Origin: Colwellia sp.
GTDB lineage: Bacteria > Pseudomonadota > Gammaproteobacteria > Enterobacterales > Alteromonadaceae
Direction of reading: 5' to 3'
NCBI GenBank assembly: GCA_022969175.1
Contig: JALJPB010000015.1
Location: forward strand, 1-64,000
DNA length: 64,000 nt
In this document: piece after piece, positions 37,157 through 45,932 of the stretch
Layout of the letters: every line of letters begins with the position of its first letter
How positions within the stretch are numbered: the first letter of the stretch is position 1
Translations under genes and position numbers: made by a program
Notes under the pieces: model-generated
Told to the model about the DNA's origin: nothing
The model's database searches: none
The model's input: the letters and a program-made list of their open reading frames with translations, nothing else

Positions 37157-38770
37157 ATGAAACAAGCTTCTAGGTTATTACTGGTAACCTCACTCTTTAT
37201 ATCGACATTAACTTCTGTCACTTATGCTACCTCAAGCATTGCGGCGACTGAAAAATACCAAAAGCAAAATCAACAAATTGAAAAAGCCATAACTAAGGCA
37301 ATGAAAAAATTTCAAGTGCCCGGTGTTGCGGTGGCGATTGTAAAGAATGATCAAGTCGTTTTTAGTAAAGGTTTTGGTATTGTTGAGTCAGGTAAAAAAG
37401 CAAAAGTAAATGCAGACACCCTTTTCGGCATTGCTTCAAATACTAAGGCTATGACCACAGCGCTTATTGCTGGTTTAGTTGATGAAGGTAAATTAACTTG
37501 GCAGACGAAAGTTATCGATATCATTCCTGAATTTCAAATGCCTGATGCTTATGTCACTCGTGAGTTTACTATTATCGATTTATTGTCACACAATAGTGGC
37601 TTAGGTCTAGGTGCTGGCGATTTAACCATTTGGCCAGAAACAACACTCACCACAAAAGATGTTATTAAAGCATTAAAACACCTACCTCAAACCTCCAGTT
37701 TTAGAAGTGAATTTGCTTACGATAACTTGATGTACGTTATTGCAGGAGAAGTGATCGCTAGAATTACCGGTAAATCTTGGCAAGAAAACATAGAACAGCG
37801 TATTTTTAAAAAGTTGGCGATGAAAAATACTAAGTCTGCCTTTTCCAAAATAGAAAAAAACAATAAAAATGTTGCCCGTGCCCATGTGCCTTTAGAAGGC
37901 CAATTACATGTTGTAGGTGGTAACTTTCTAGAGAAATTCTCCTCAGCTGGCTCTGTTGCTTCAAGTGTTAACGATATGTCGTTATGGTTAAAAGCTCAGT
38001 TAAAACAGGGTGTTTATCTTGAAGCGACTGAGAATGAGAAAAACAGTGAGCAACGCCTCTTTAGCGCAAGACAAAGCAGAGCTATGTGGCAAGCACGTAC
38101 CTTATTATCAGTATCAGAAGCGGCTCAGCGTAATGATAAAACTCATTTTTATGCCTATGGCTTAGGTTGGTTTTTGAATGACTACCATGGTGTTAAACTT
38201 ATCCATCACAGCGGTGGCATTTTAGGTATGGTGTCAAAAGTAGTCATAGTGCCAGAAGAAAATTTGGCTATGGTTATTTTAACCAACCAGCAATCAGGTT
38301 CCGCTTTTAACGCTATTTATCGCCAAATATTAAATGAATATATGGACTTACCTGAAAAAGATTGGACTGATTATTATTATGAGAAACAACAAAAGCGTTT
38401 AGCAAAAGAGAAAAAACGTTTAGCTGATGCTTCAGCAAGTATTGCTAAAGATTCTAAGCCATCACTGCCATTAGCTAGTTATGGACAAACCTATGTCGAT
38501 AATTGGTATGGTGAAATTCACATAACTGAAGCTAAAAACAAATTGACCATGCAATTCAGTAATACACCAGAACTGAAAGGCACATTAGAGCATTATCAAT
38601 ACAATACCTTTATTGTTCGCTGGCATGACAGAACCTTAGAAGCCGATGCGTTTGTAAACTTCAACTTAAACCCCGATGGCAGCATTAACTATGTCACTAT
38701 GAAAGCAGTGTCCAAGCTAACTGACTTTAGTTTTGATTTTCATGATCTTAAGTTAATCCCTAAACAATAG
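37157..38770 (+). CDS. Serine hydrolase of the class C beta-lactamase/PBP-like family
   Basis: A 537-residue exported protein with a signal peptide of about 25 residues. The catalytic domain (about 40-380) shows the three motifs: SNTK at 94-97 (nucleophile Ser94), YDN at 188-190, and HSGG at 351-354 in the place of KTG. A Lys/Ala-rich helix follows, then a C-terminal lipocalin-like DUF3471 domain (about 430-535). True AmpC enzymes are about 380 residues without this domain, so a peptidase or esterase role is more likely than antibiotic resistance. GTTAGGA precedes the ATG. Monocistronic, with a terminator after it. Confidence 0.88.
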   Translation: MKQASRLLLVTSLFISTLTSVTYATSSIAATEKYQKQNQQIEKAITKAMKKFQVPGVAVAIVKNDQVVFSKGFGIVESGKKAKVNADTLFGIASNTKAMTTALIAGLVDEGKLTWQTKVIDIIPEFQMPDAYVTREFTIIDLLSHNSGLGLGAGDLTIWPETTLTTKDVIKALKHLPQTSSFRSEFAYDNLMYVIAGEVIARITGKSWQENIEQRIFKKLAMKNTKSAFSKIEKNNKNVARAHVPLEGQLHVVGGNFLEKFSSAGSVASSVNDMSLWLKAQLKQGVYLEATENEKNSEQRLFSARQSRAMWQARTLLSVSEAAQRNDKTHFYAYGLGWFLNDYHGVKLIHHSGGILGMVSKVVIVPEENLAMVILTNQQSGSAFNAIYRQILNEYMDLPEKDWTDYYYEKQQKRLAKEKKRLADASASIAKDSKPSLPLASYGQTYVDNWYGEIHITEAKNKLTMQFSNTPELKGTLEHYQYNTFIVRWHDRTLEADAFVNFNLNPDGSINYVTMKAVSKLTDFSFDFHDLKLIPKQ

Positions 38771-38800
38771 TTCATTAATAATGTGAATAACTAATACTTA

Positions 38801-38830
38801 AAAAACTCAACCATCGGTATTGAGCTTTTT
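38801..38830 (+). terminator. Intrinsic terminator after the serine hydrolase
   Basis: AAAAACTCAA (38801-38810) pairs with TTGAGCTTTTT (38820-38830), with one mismatch. The rest of 38771-39142 holds no gene; near 38934-38955 there is only a short GATTGAT tandem repetition. Confidence 0.7.
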
Positions 38831-39142
38831 AAGTTGTTTACATAAATATCTACTAAATTATTAGTCTTGGATGAAATGTTTTGTCAAAAAACACCAAATG
38901 ATGGCAGTGCTTTAAAACGAGTAGCTTTTATTGTTGATTGATGATTGATGATTTCCATTTTCCAATTCAACATCAACGTTCCCCTTTTCCACCTTTTCTC
39001 TTTGAATAATAGCTAGAATATTCATTTTATCCTTAATGCATAGAAACTAGACAAATAGCTCAACAATGTTTATTGTTGAACTAATAAGGCTTTCGTATTT
39101 AAAGAATGACAATTGAAACTCATACATGGACGATAATAAATT

Positions 39143-40312
39143 ATGATAAAAAACTTTCTAGCTTTTATATTACTCTCATCTCTTTTCGGTTGTACTAACT
39201 TAAATAGTGATAAATTATCAAAAACTGAAAATCTTCAGCTGCCTGCTCTACAAATAAACCACAGCCTATTCTCAAAAGACAACTTAGAGTTGCTTCCTGC
39301 TGAAGCATTATTTGAATTATCAAAAAACCAGCAAGATGAATTTTTAAGGTATTATCATCAACAACTCGAGCAAGATATTAAACCTCATCAGGCATTAGCA
39401 AATTTTCTCGAGACTCGATTAGCAAACTTCACTTATTATGGCGAAACCTTTATTGCAGAAAAATCTATGCGGTTAAATAGAGGGAATTGCATGAGCTTGG
39501 CGATATTAACTGCTGCATTGGCCAAAACAGTCGCCATTGAAATATCATATAGAGAAGTTAAAACATTGCCGGTCTTTGAAAAATACGACAATGTTATTTT
39601 ATCTTCTTCTCATGTACAGGCGGTTGTTTATGATCCAACTTTTGTGCCTGAAAAAAACTTTTTCTATTTCAACAAACCCGCAATCGTTATTGATTACTTT
39701 CCGGTCAACTCAAATTGGACGAATAAAACAGTAATGAAGAAGACATTACTGTCTATGTATTATAGCAATATTTCAGCTCAGTTTATCGTCGAAGGCAATC
39801 TAAATGCTGCATTTGCCAATGCCGAACTAGCCTATCAATATGATGATACTTCGTCGAACATAACCAATTTACTTGCAGTTTTACACCGTAGAAAAGGTGA
39901 TTTGGCAACGGCTGAAAAGTTTTATCTGAGAACAATCAAACAAGATAAAAATAACCTCAATGCATTACAAAATTATGCTATTTTACTTAATAGCCAACAA
40001 CGCTATGAGCAGCTAGAGTTGATAGAGCATAAAATTGACAATTTATACGATCCAAACCCTTATGTCTGGCTTGAACAAGCCTATATAGCAAAAAGTGAAC
40101 ATAAACTCAAAAAAGCAAAAGAGTACTTTGAAAAAGTTATAACAATGGCTCCCTATGTACACCAAGCATATCTAGGTTTAGCTCAAACCTATTACTTGTC
40201 TGGCAAAAAAAACAAAGCAATAAAAACGCTCGAAAGTGCTATAGAGTGGACATATAAAGAAGATGAACGCCAACGTTATAAAAGTAAACTTTATAGTTTA
40301 ACTATGATCTGA
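39143..40312 (+). CDS. Lipoprotein with transglutaminase-like and TPR domains
   Basis: A 389-residue envelope lipoprotein with lipobox LFGC (Cys at about residue 17). The N-terminal half (about 60-200) has a transglutaminase/SirB1-like core with RGNCMSLAILTAALAK (candidate catalytic Cys), then SSSHVQAVVYDPTF, giving the His and Asp of a Cys-His-Asp set. The C-terminal half (about 225-380) is built of four or more tetratricopeptide repeats, e.g. AEKFYLRTIKQDKNNLNALQ. A protease or peptide-processing role at the envelope is possible; the family includes proteins that bind rather than cut. No operon partner is evident; the next gene is 59 bp downstream. Confidence 0.75.
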   Translation: MIKNFLAFILLSSLFGCTNLNSDKLSKTENLQLPALQINHSLFSKDNLELLPAEALFELSKNQQDEFLRYYHQQLEQDIKPHQALANFLETRLANFTYYGETFIAEKSMRLNRGNCMSLAILTAALAKTVAIEISYREVKTLPVFEKYDNVILSSSHVQAVVYDPTFVPEKNFFYFNKPAIVIDYFPVNSNWTNKTVMKKTLLSMYYSNISAQFIVEGNLNAAFANAELAYQYDDTSSNITNLLAVLHRRKGDLATAEKFYLRTIKQDKNNLNALQNYAILLNSQQRYEQLELIEHKIDNLYDPNPYVWLEQAYIAKSEHKLKKAKEYFEKVITMAPYVHQAYLGLAQTYYLSGKKNKAIKTLESAIEWTYKEDERQRYKSKLYSLTMI

Positions 40313-40371
40313 CTATGATTTAACTGAACAATATGATGAAAGCACAACAATAATCAAAAATTAGGAAACCT

Positions 40372-41001
40372 ATGGATTTATTTCAAGGCTTATTAATAAT
40401 TACTACCGTCCATTTACTCGCAGCCGCCTCCCCTGGCCCTGATTTTGTACTGGTATCTCAGCAAACATTAACCCATGGAAAAAAAGCAGGTTTAATGTGT
40501 AGTATTGGTATAGCCCTTGGTTTATCTATCCATATCACCTACTCTGCTTTTGGTTTAGCGGCTGTTATTGCCAACTCTGAAACCGCTTTATGGGTTATTA
40601 AAATTTTGGGCGGCGGTTATCTATTTTACCTAGGCTATAAAGGGCTTCGCGCTAAACCTTCACTCAATGATAACACCTCAGCAGAAGTTGAAATTAAAAA
40701 GTACTCGGCAAAAAAAAGTATTGCCGTAGGTTTTATTTGTAACGCCTTAAACCCAAAAGCACCAATTTACTTTGTTGCACTATTTACTGTGGTGCTGTCG
40801 CCTAATATGCCTCTTTATCAAATCGCTATTTACGGGCTTTGGATGATGATCATTCAACTGGCTTGGTTTTCAACGGTAGTTTTTTTACTTTCTCGCCCAG
40901 CCGTGAATGCAAAATTTAAATTAATGGGTTATTGGATTGATCGAATTTTTGGTGGATTAATGATAGCTTTAGGGCTTAAAGTGATTTTAACTAAAATCTA
41001 A
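40372..41001 (+). CDS. LysE/RhtB family amino-acid exporter
   Basis: A 209-residue inner-membrane translocator with about six transmembrane helices. AASPGPDFVLVSQQTLTHG near residues 18-36 is the family signature (PGP then G), and the helix 3 region has LGGGYLFYLGYKGLRA. Length is normal. The exported substrate cannot be read (homoserine, threonine, leucine or arginine in relatives). It is 15 bp upstream of the racemase gene, so they are probably co-transcribed, suggesting an amino-acid theme. Confidence 0.88.
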   Translation: MDLFQGLLIITTVHLLAAASPGPDFVLVSQQTLTHGKKAGLMCSIGIALGLSIHITYSAFGLAAVIANSETALWVIKILGGGYLFYLGYKGLRAKPSLNDNTSAEVEIKKYSAKKSIAVGFICNALNPKAPIYFVALFTVVLSPNMPLYQIAIYGLWMMIIQLAWFSTVVFLLSRPAVNAKFKLMGYWIDRIFGGLMIALGLKVILTKI

Positions 41002-41016
41002 TGGAAATATAACATA

Positions 41017-41721
41017 ATGAAAACTATTGGTTTATTAGGAGGGATGAGCTGGGAGAGTACACTCGGCTATTATCAGACAATTAACCAATTAGTAAAAGAA
41101 TCATTAGGCGGTTTGCATTCAGCAAAAATTATTCTTAATAGTATCGATTTTGCTGAAATTGAAAAACTACAACAGCAAGAAAATTGGCAGGCGACCGCAG
41201 AAATATTATCAAGAGCAGCAAAAAACATTGAATTGGCCGGTGCTGATTTTCTGCTTATCTGCACGAATACTATGCACAAGGTGGCTCCAGAAATAGCTCA
41301 AGCAATCAATATTCCTATAATTCATATAGCCGATGCAACTGCCGAGCACATCATTAAACAAGGATTTACCAAAGTTGCTCTTTTAGGAACAGCCTATACA
41401 ATGCAGCAAGATTTTTATAAAGGCAGACTAATTAATAATTATGGTCTGTCTGTTATGACTCCCGATGAAAATGATCAAAAAGTTGTTCACCAAGTTATCT
41501 ACAATGAACTTTGTTTAGGTCGTATTTGCCAACAATCAAAAAATAATTTTCTCAAGATCATAAACAAACTATCTGAACAAGGTGCTCAAGCCATCATCTT
41601 AGGCTGTACTGAAATAGGACTGTTGATTAAGCAGCAAGATACTGAGGTTCCACTATTTGATACAAGCTATATTCATGCAAAAAAAGCAGTCGAGCTTGCC
41701 ATATTCCCACCAATGAAATAA
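41017..41721 (+). CDS. Aspartate/glutamate racemase family protein
   Basis: A 234-residue cytoplasmic enzyme. It starts KTIGLLGGMSWESTLGYYQ. The two catalytic Cys of the family are present in ICTNTMHK (about residues 87-94) and GCTEIG (about residue 194). This matches YgeA-type broad-spectrum racemases rather than MurI. It follows the LysE-type exporter by 15 bp. Specificity is unknown. Confidence 0.88.
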   Translation: MKTIGLLGGMSWESTLGYYQTINQLVKESLGGLHSAKIILNSIDFAEIEKLQQQENWQATAEILSRAAKNIELAGADFLLICTNTMHKVAPEIAQAINIPIIHIADATAEHIIKQGFTKVALLGTAYTMQQDFYKGRLINNYGLSVMTPDENDQKVVHQVIYNELCLGRICQQSKNNFLKIINKLSEQGAQAIILGCTEIGLLIKQQDTEVPLFDTSYIHAKKAVELAIFPPMK

Positions 41722-41727
41722 AAAAGA

Positions 41728-41923
41728 TTGACATAAACTCTCCTAGGTATATAATTCGCTCGCTTGAAAGTAAGTTTTAATATTTATGTACACAATATCG
41801 AAGTTTTAATTGTACCTCGTCCTGTTTTATAAGTAATTAGTAACCCTTTTAGCTCAACAGCTTACTTGACTTTATTTAAAGTTAGGAGGCTTATATTACT
41901 CAAATAAATTAATAGGATATATT
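41728..41923 (+). promoter_or_regulatory. Promoter and long 5' leader of the cold-shock gene
   Basis: TTGACA (41728-41733) and TATAAT (41750-41755) match consensus with a 16 bp spacer. Transcription from about 41762 would give a leader of about 160 nt, typical of cspA-type genes whose mRNA is stabilised and structurally switched in the cold. AGGAGG at 41884-41889 lies too far (about 35 nt) from the ATG to be its ribosome-binding site; AGGAT at 41912 is closer. No E. coli cold-box match was recognised. Confidence 0.65.
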
Positions 41924-42130
41924 ATGTCTACAACTACTGGTACAGTAAAATGGTTTAACGAAGCTAAAGGTTTTGGTTTCATCGAGCAACAAAACGGTCC
42001 TGACGTTTTTGCTCACTTCAACGCTATCGTTGGTGACGGTTTTAAAACTCTTGCTGAAGGTCAAAAAGTTGAATTCACAGTAACTGAAGGCCAAAAAGGT
42101 CCTCAAGCTGAAAACATCGTTGCTCTTTAA
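41924..42130 (+). CDS. Cold-shock protein, CspA family
   Basis: A 68-residue single OB-fold RNA chaperone. It has [20 protein letters not shown] with the RNP1 motif KGFGFI, then DVFAHFNAI (RNP2). Length is normal for the family. Expected to bind single-stranded RNA and melt structure at low temperature. Its codons favour highly expressed forms. The strong promoter and long leader fit cold or constitutive high expression. The exact paralogue (CspA, CspC, CspE) cannot be set. A terminator follows at 42185. Confidence 0.95.
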   Translation: MSTTTGTVKWFNEAKGFGFIEQQNGPDVFAHFNAIVGDGFKTLAEGQKVEFTVTEGQKGPQAENIVAL

Positions 42131-42184
42131 TTAATGATGTGAATTTCTTATTACTAATTAACTCTTAGAGTTTAGTGATAAAAT

Positions 42185-42213
42185 AAAAGGCTATACCGAA
42201 AGGTTAGCCTTTT
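42185..42213 (+). terminator. Intrinsic terminator of the cold-shock gene
   Basis: AAAAGGCTA (42185-42193) and TAGCCTTTT (42205-42213) are exact complements followed by a T-run. Confidence 0.85.
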
Positions 42214-42245
42214 TTATTGCCTAAAATTTATTTCATTGGATTATC

Positions 42246-42604
42246 ATGGAAAACCCACAAACGTTATTGGTTGTTAACAACTTAAAGCTGTCAAAAACAT
42301 TTTACCTCAATGTGTTTTAGAGGGGCATGAAGACTGTATCAAGCTTGCCAGCGGACAACATGAAATTATATTATTTCAAGGCAACATGACAGGTGTTAAC
42401 TATGAGCATGGTTATCACTCAAATTCTACGTTGTTGTTTACGGTAAAAAATTTAGACAGCAAAATTAAGCAATTTAAAGCCCATGGTGTTGAGTTTATTC
42501 ACAAAACCCCAAACATGAATCGTTGGGGGCGTTATGCTGCTTTTAGAGATCCTTCTAATATAGTGCATGAACTCTTTGAATTGCACACTCAACAAAAAGA
42601 CTAA
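42246..42604 (+). pseudogene. Glyoxalase/bleomycin-resistance-type protein, broken by a frameshift
   Basis: The ATG at 42246 gives MENPQTLLVVNNLKLSKTF then YLNVF and a stop codon at 42318-42320. In another frame (shifted by +2) the protein continues from about 42314 as VLEGHEDCIKLASGQHEIIL through NRWGRYAAFRDPSNIVHELF, a typical VOC-fold C-terminus. Relatives have several residues between FYLNV and the VLE-like segment, so a small deletion there most likely caused the break. A late in-frame ATG at 42386 would give only a 72-residue fragment. Its stop overlaps the converging ovoA stop. A sequencing error cannot be excluded. Confidence 0.75.
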
Positions 42605-44742
42605 GCTTTTAACTGCCATGCCGTTAGTTGACAATGGCTAACTTGAAAGTTACGCTGATTTTCTCTTAATACTCTGGTTAGGTCTTGCTGTCCAATCAAG
42701 TTAAAATACTCTGATAAAAATGGTGATAAGCCATCAATGCCACAAACATTTTCACCATTGACCTTTATGCCTGTTAGCCATTCAGATTTTTCAGTAATTT
42801 TTTCACTAAATTGATAATTAGAAACAATAATTAATAAGCCATCAGCTTTTAGTCGTTGCTGAACGGTTTTTAAAAACAACGTGGGGTGATAGGTACTTTC
42901 TAAAACATGTTGAGCAACAATAACGTTATACTTTTTATAAATATTTTTAAGGTTACTGGCATCTCCCTGATAAAAATCAACCTTATTTGATGACTCATTA
43001 AGTGCTAGCGACGTTAACTCTACCTCCTTAAAGTCAACAATTTCGCCTTCTTGTTCAAGTACATACTTTACACGATTATTTTTTTGTAATTGAACGCCGT
43101 GTTGAATAATACCAGCAGAAAAATCAATACCGTCCACCTGTTCAAAATATTTAGCAAGCTCAAATGAGCAACGGCCTACACTACAGCCCAGATCTAACAA
43201 TTTATCAGGAGTAATTTTACATTGCTCAACATACTGCATAACTGCATTTGAAATTCTCTGCGGGTAATTGGTGATCGCTAAATAATTATCTCCATAATGA
43301 CTTTCCAATTGCTGACAAACTTCTGGATTTGTTTCATATAAGTTAACCTCAAGCGTTGGGATCTCTGCCACATCTGACATAACCGTTCTAAAGCCCGCAT
43401 GTTGCATAAAGTGGCGTCTGAAGGCATACCGAGAATGCTTAAGTGCTTCATTACCTGTCGAAATCCAAGAGCCTCCTTTAAGTAAATTATGCCGACCATC
43501 AAATGTCGGTGTTGAAAAGTCATCATATAAAGGATGAACTTTAAAATCATCAAAGCCATCAATAGCTGACTCTGTCCACTGCCAAACATTACCTAAAACA
43601 TCAAAAAAACCATCGGTTTCAAACCGATTAACCGGGCATGATGAGGAAAAATATTCTAAATTTGTATTACCAGGTGCTTCATGCCATTGAGGTAGGTCAC
43701 TACTAATTTTATTTCTCAAGACCAACCATTCAGCTTCAGTTGGTAGACGAATGTACATTGAATGAACAGAGCTTTGCCAATTACAAAACGCTTTAGCTTC
43801 TAGGTAATTAACTTCTACTGGCCAGTCTAAAGGCAGTGGTATTTCATTCAATAAATTACGTTGAACATAACTCACTTCGTTGTTCGAATGACTAGTGGTA
43901 TCTATTTGCCAAAAACGAGGCATAGTCGCTTTTTTAAAAGCTAGCCATTGCTGACCTTCATCACTCCAAAACTCAGGGGAGGTGTAACCACCCGCTTGTA
44001 CAAAAGCCAAATACTCTTGGTTAGAAATAAGGTACTTAGACGCTTTAAACGTCATCACAGTTACATTCGTGCTGCCATATTCATTATCCCAGCCAAATGT
44101 TTCGTCACTTTCAGGTTTACCTAAGGTTATATCCTGCTGAGCAACAGATAAAAATTCATTTAATGGTGCCGATGACGTAAATGGGCATGATTGCCAAGCT
44201 GAGCTTTGGGTTAAACAGCTTAGCGGTAACATGCGCATAATAACGGAAGACGTTTCAAGATGGATGCGTTCGTGTTCACAGCCCATTAGAATTAACCAAG
44301 CTAGGGAATTCTGCTGTATAGGTAACGACAACTCCATAGTATCTATTAATTTCTCAATCAACTTGAATACTTGCAAACGATATTCTCGTACTTCATCAAC
44401 ACTAGGCCAATCATAATGCGCTGAATTAAGATCATCCCAACTCATTTCATCAACACCTACCGCACAAATCGCTTCCAACTTTTGATTAATTCGCTTATTA
44501 ATAAACTTACCTAATATCAATTTATTAATGTAAAACGTTGCGGTATGACCAAAATAGAAAATCAACGGATGCCGTAAAGGTTCAGGCCTTAGAAAATAGG
44601 CTTCATCTGCATTAATCAATGAAAATAGTGATTCATAGGTGCTACAAGTCTGTTGAAAATAAACTTTAAGCTCACGTCGTTTTTCTTCGACACAAAGGCC
44701 AGACAATAACGGTGGTGTTAATTGGGATAAATGTTGGGTCAT
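42601..44742 (-). CDS. ovoA: OvoA, 5-histidylcysteine sulfoxide synthase with fused methyltransferase
   Basis: Iron-dependent enzyme of ovothiol synthesis: it couples cysteine to histidine C5 with oxygen, and the fused domain should N-methylate the mercaptohistidine. 713 residues in the full three-domain order: a DinB-like domain (about 25-180) with the iron motif HERIHLE, a formylglycine-generating-enzyme-like domain (about 215-465, including RLPTEAEW and DVLGNVWQWTESA), and a SAM methyltransferase (about 480-713, LLDLGCSVGRCSFELA). Probably the second gene of an operon with the glutamine-synthetase-like gene 48 bp upstream. Ovothiol is a redox-active thiol seen in many marine bacteria. Its stop overlaps the glyoxalase pseudogene end. 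Confidence 0.92.
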   Translation of the reverse strand: MTQHLSQLTPPLLSGLCVEEKRRELKVYFQQTCSTYESLFSLINADEAYFLRPEPLRHPLIFYFGHTATFYINKLILGKFINKRINQKLEAICAVGVDEMSWDDLNSAHYDWPSVDEVREYRLQVFKLIEKLIDTMELSLPIQQNSLAWLILMGCEHERIHLETSSVIMRMLPLSCLTQSSAWQSCPFTSSAPLNEFLSVAQQDITLGKPESDETFGWDNEYGSTNVTVMTFKASKYLISNQEYLAFVQAGGYTSPEFWSDEGQQWLAFKKATMPRFWQIDTTSHSNNEVSYVQRNLLNEIPLPLDWPVEVNYLEAKAFCNWQSSVHSMYIRLPTEAEWLVLRNKISSDLPQWHEAPGNTNLEYFSSSCPVNRFETDGFFDVLGNVWQWTESAIDGFDDFKVHPLYDDFSTPTFDGRHNLLKGGSWISTGNEALKHSRYAFRRHFMQHAGFRTVMSDVAEIPTLEVNLYETNPEVCQQLESHYGDNYLAITNYPQRISNAVMQYVEQCKITPDKLLDLGCSVGRCSFELAKYFEQVDGIDFSAGIIQHGVQLQKNNRVKYVLEQEGEIVDFKEVELTSLALNESSNKVDFYQGDASNLKNIYKKYNVIVAQHVLESTYHPTLFLKTVQQRLKADGLLIIVSNYQFSEKITEKSEWLTGIKVNGENVCGIDGLSPFLSEYFNLIGQQDLTRVLRENQRNFQVSHCQLTAWQLKA

Positions 44743-44790
44743 AACTGATGCATCGTTTATATGTTTATTGTTAATTAAAGCCTAGGCTAG

Positions 44791-45900
44791 TTATTGTTCG
44801 AGGTAAATTTCACCAGTGAATTGATAACTTTCTAGAATACTCTTTTTTAATTTATCACCAATATTTTTTGGTAACTGCGCAGATATTTTATCAGTGAAAT
44901 TATTTTGCACGGTATTAATTGAATGGCTAAACCACTGGTTTTCTCTAAACAATGTGATTGCCCCATGTCCTAGTTTAGTATCATTTAAAGAACTAGGTAA
45001 ATTGACTTCGTTTGGTGCTATTGGAATCTTTGTTTGATTTTTATAACAGTGCAAAGCCTCAATAACATTAAGTAAGGCAAAAACCACATTACTATATGCA
45101 CAGTAACGAAGACTTGAAGCGCCAAGTCTGTGTTCAATACGCGCTGTTTCTTGCCAATTGTATTCACTTACAAGGGCATTATTGTATTGGTCAACCAATA
45201 GGGTTTTTATTCCCATTGGTTGATTATGTTTACCTATTTTTTTATATAGCGCGATACTGCCTTGGTGTCCGCCAGAAATATTAACTGGTGAGCATAACTC
45301 CTGCGCTAAACCATATCGTGTTTTTAGTGCTAATCGTTCAAAAGCCTCTTCTTCAGGCAAATATAATAAACAACACCCTAAACTACTTTGCATAAATGCA
45401 TATTGAAGATGGTCTCCAAATAGGGTGTTCGCGACTATGTTTTCATTGTTTTCATTAACGACGCTAACATTAATTTGCACAGCATTAGGAATATGAACAG
45501 CGCGATGCTCCGCGCTAAAGACATTTTCACAATTTACCGCTAATTTACCGCGATCTCCTGACCAAACAACAGGCTTAATTAAAGTTTGTTCGACACCTTG
45601 CAAAGCTAAGATCGCGGGTAAGCGCTTAATCACAACATCTAGATTATTTGCTTCTTCCAATGGTGATTGGCCATTAAATTTTGAGACATACTCCCATTGA
45701 TTCGCCCAATACTCAGGCACTAACTCACCTTCAATATTTAACGAGGACAATATAGAATTAACAGCAGAAAAATCGAGTTTCTTATCTTTATTTTGTAACG
45801 AAAAAGAATAACAGCCTTCTAACTCAAAATGAATAACAGGTTTATACCCTAAAGAATCGATATAACGCTGTAATAATTCAATGGTTTGTTTTACTAGCAT
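44791..45900 (-). CDS. Divergent glutamine-synthetase-fold protein upstream of ovoA
   Basis: A 369-residue protein lacking an obvious annotation. Its segments fall in the order of the glutamine synthetase catalytic domain: GYKPVIHFELEGCYSF (like the FELEF metal strand, about residues 18-33), PEYWANQWEYVSKF with LEEANNLDVVIKRLPA (like the GQxE helix and ADN...fK segment, about 78-112), then AVQINVSVVNENN where GS has MHxHxSL, GSIALYKKI where GS has NSYKRL, and TARIEHRLGASSLRYCAYSN where GS has RIExRxxxxxANPY. Several active-site histidines and arginines are changed, so it is unlikely to make glutamine; it may form another amide, or be a pseudo-enzyme. 48 bp upstream of ovoA, same strand. Confidence 0.65.
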   Translation of the reverse strand: MLVKQTIELLQRYIDSLGYKPVIHFELEGCYSFSLQNKDKKLDFSAVNSILSSLNIEGELVPEYWANQWEYVSKFNGQSPLEEANNLDVVIKRLPAILALQGVEQTLIKPVVWSGDRGKLAVNCENVFSAEHRAVHIPNAVQINVSVVNENNENIVANTLFGDHLQYAFMQSSLGCCLLYLPEEEAFERLALKTRYGLAQELCSPVNISGGHQGSIALYKKIGKHNQPMGIKTLLVDQYNNALVSEYNWQETARIEHRLGASSLRYCAYSNVVFALLNVIEALHCYKNQTKIPIAPNEVNLPSSLNDTKLGHGAITLFRENQWFSHSINTVQNNFTDKISAQLPKNIGDKLKKSILESYQFTGEIYLEQ

Positions 45901-45932
45901 ATTATTAGTTTAGCTGTCGTAGGATGAGTGAG

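Noticed and set aside
37157-38770. Beta-lactamase resistance gene
   Set aside because: The DUF3471 tail, length and HSGG motif point to a general serine hydrolase, not a dedicated antibiotic-resistance enzyme.
43278-43589. Minus-strand 103-codon ORF within ovoA
   Set aside because: Alternative-frame shadow of ovoA; the ovoA frame carries all the recognised motifs.
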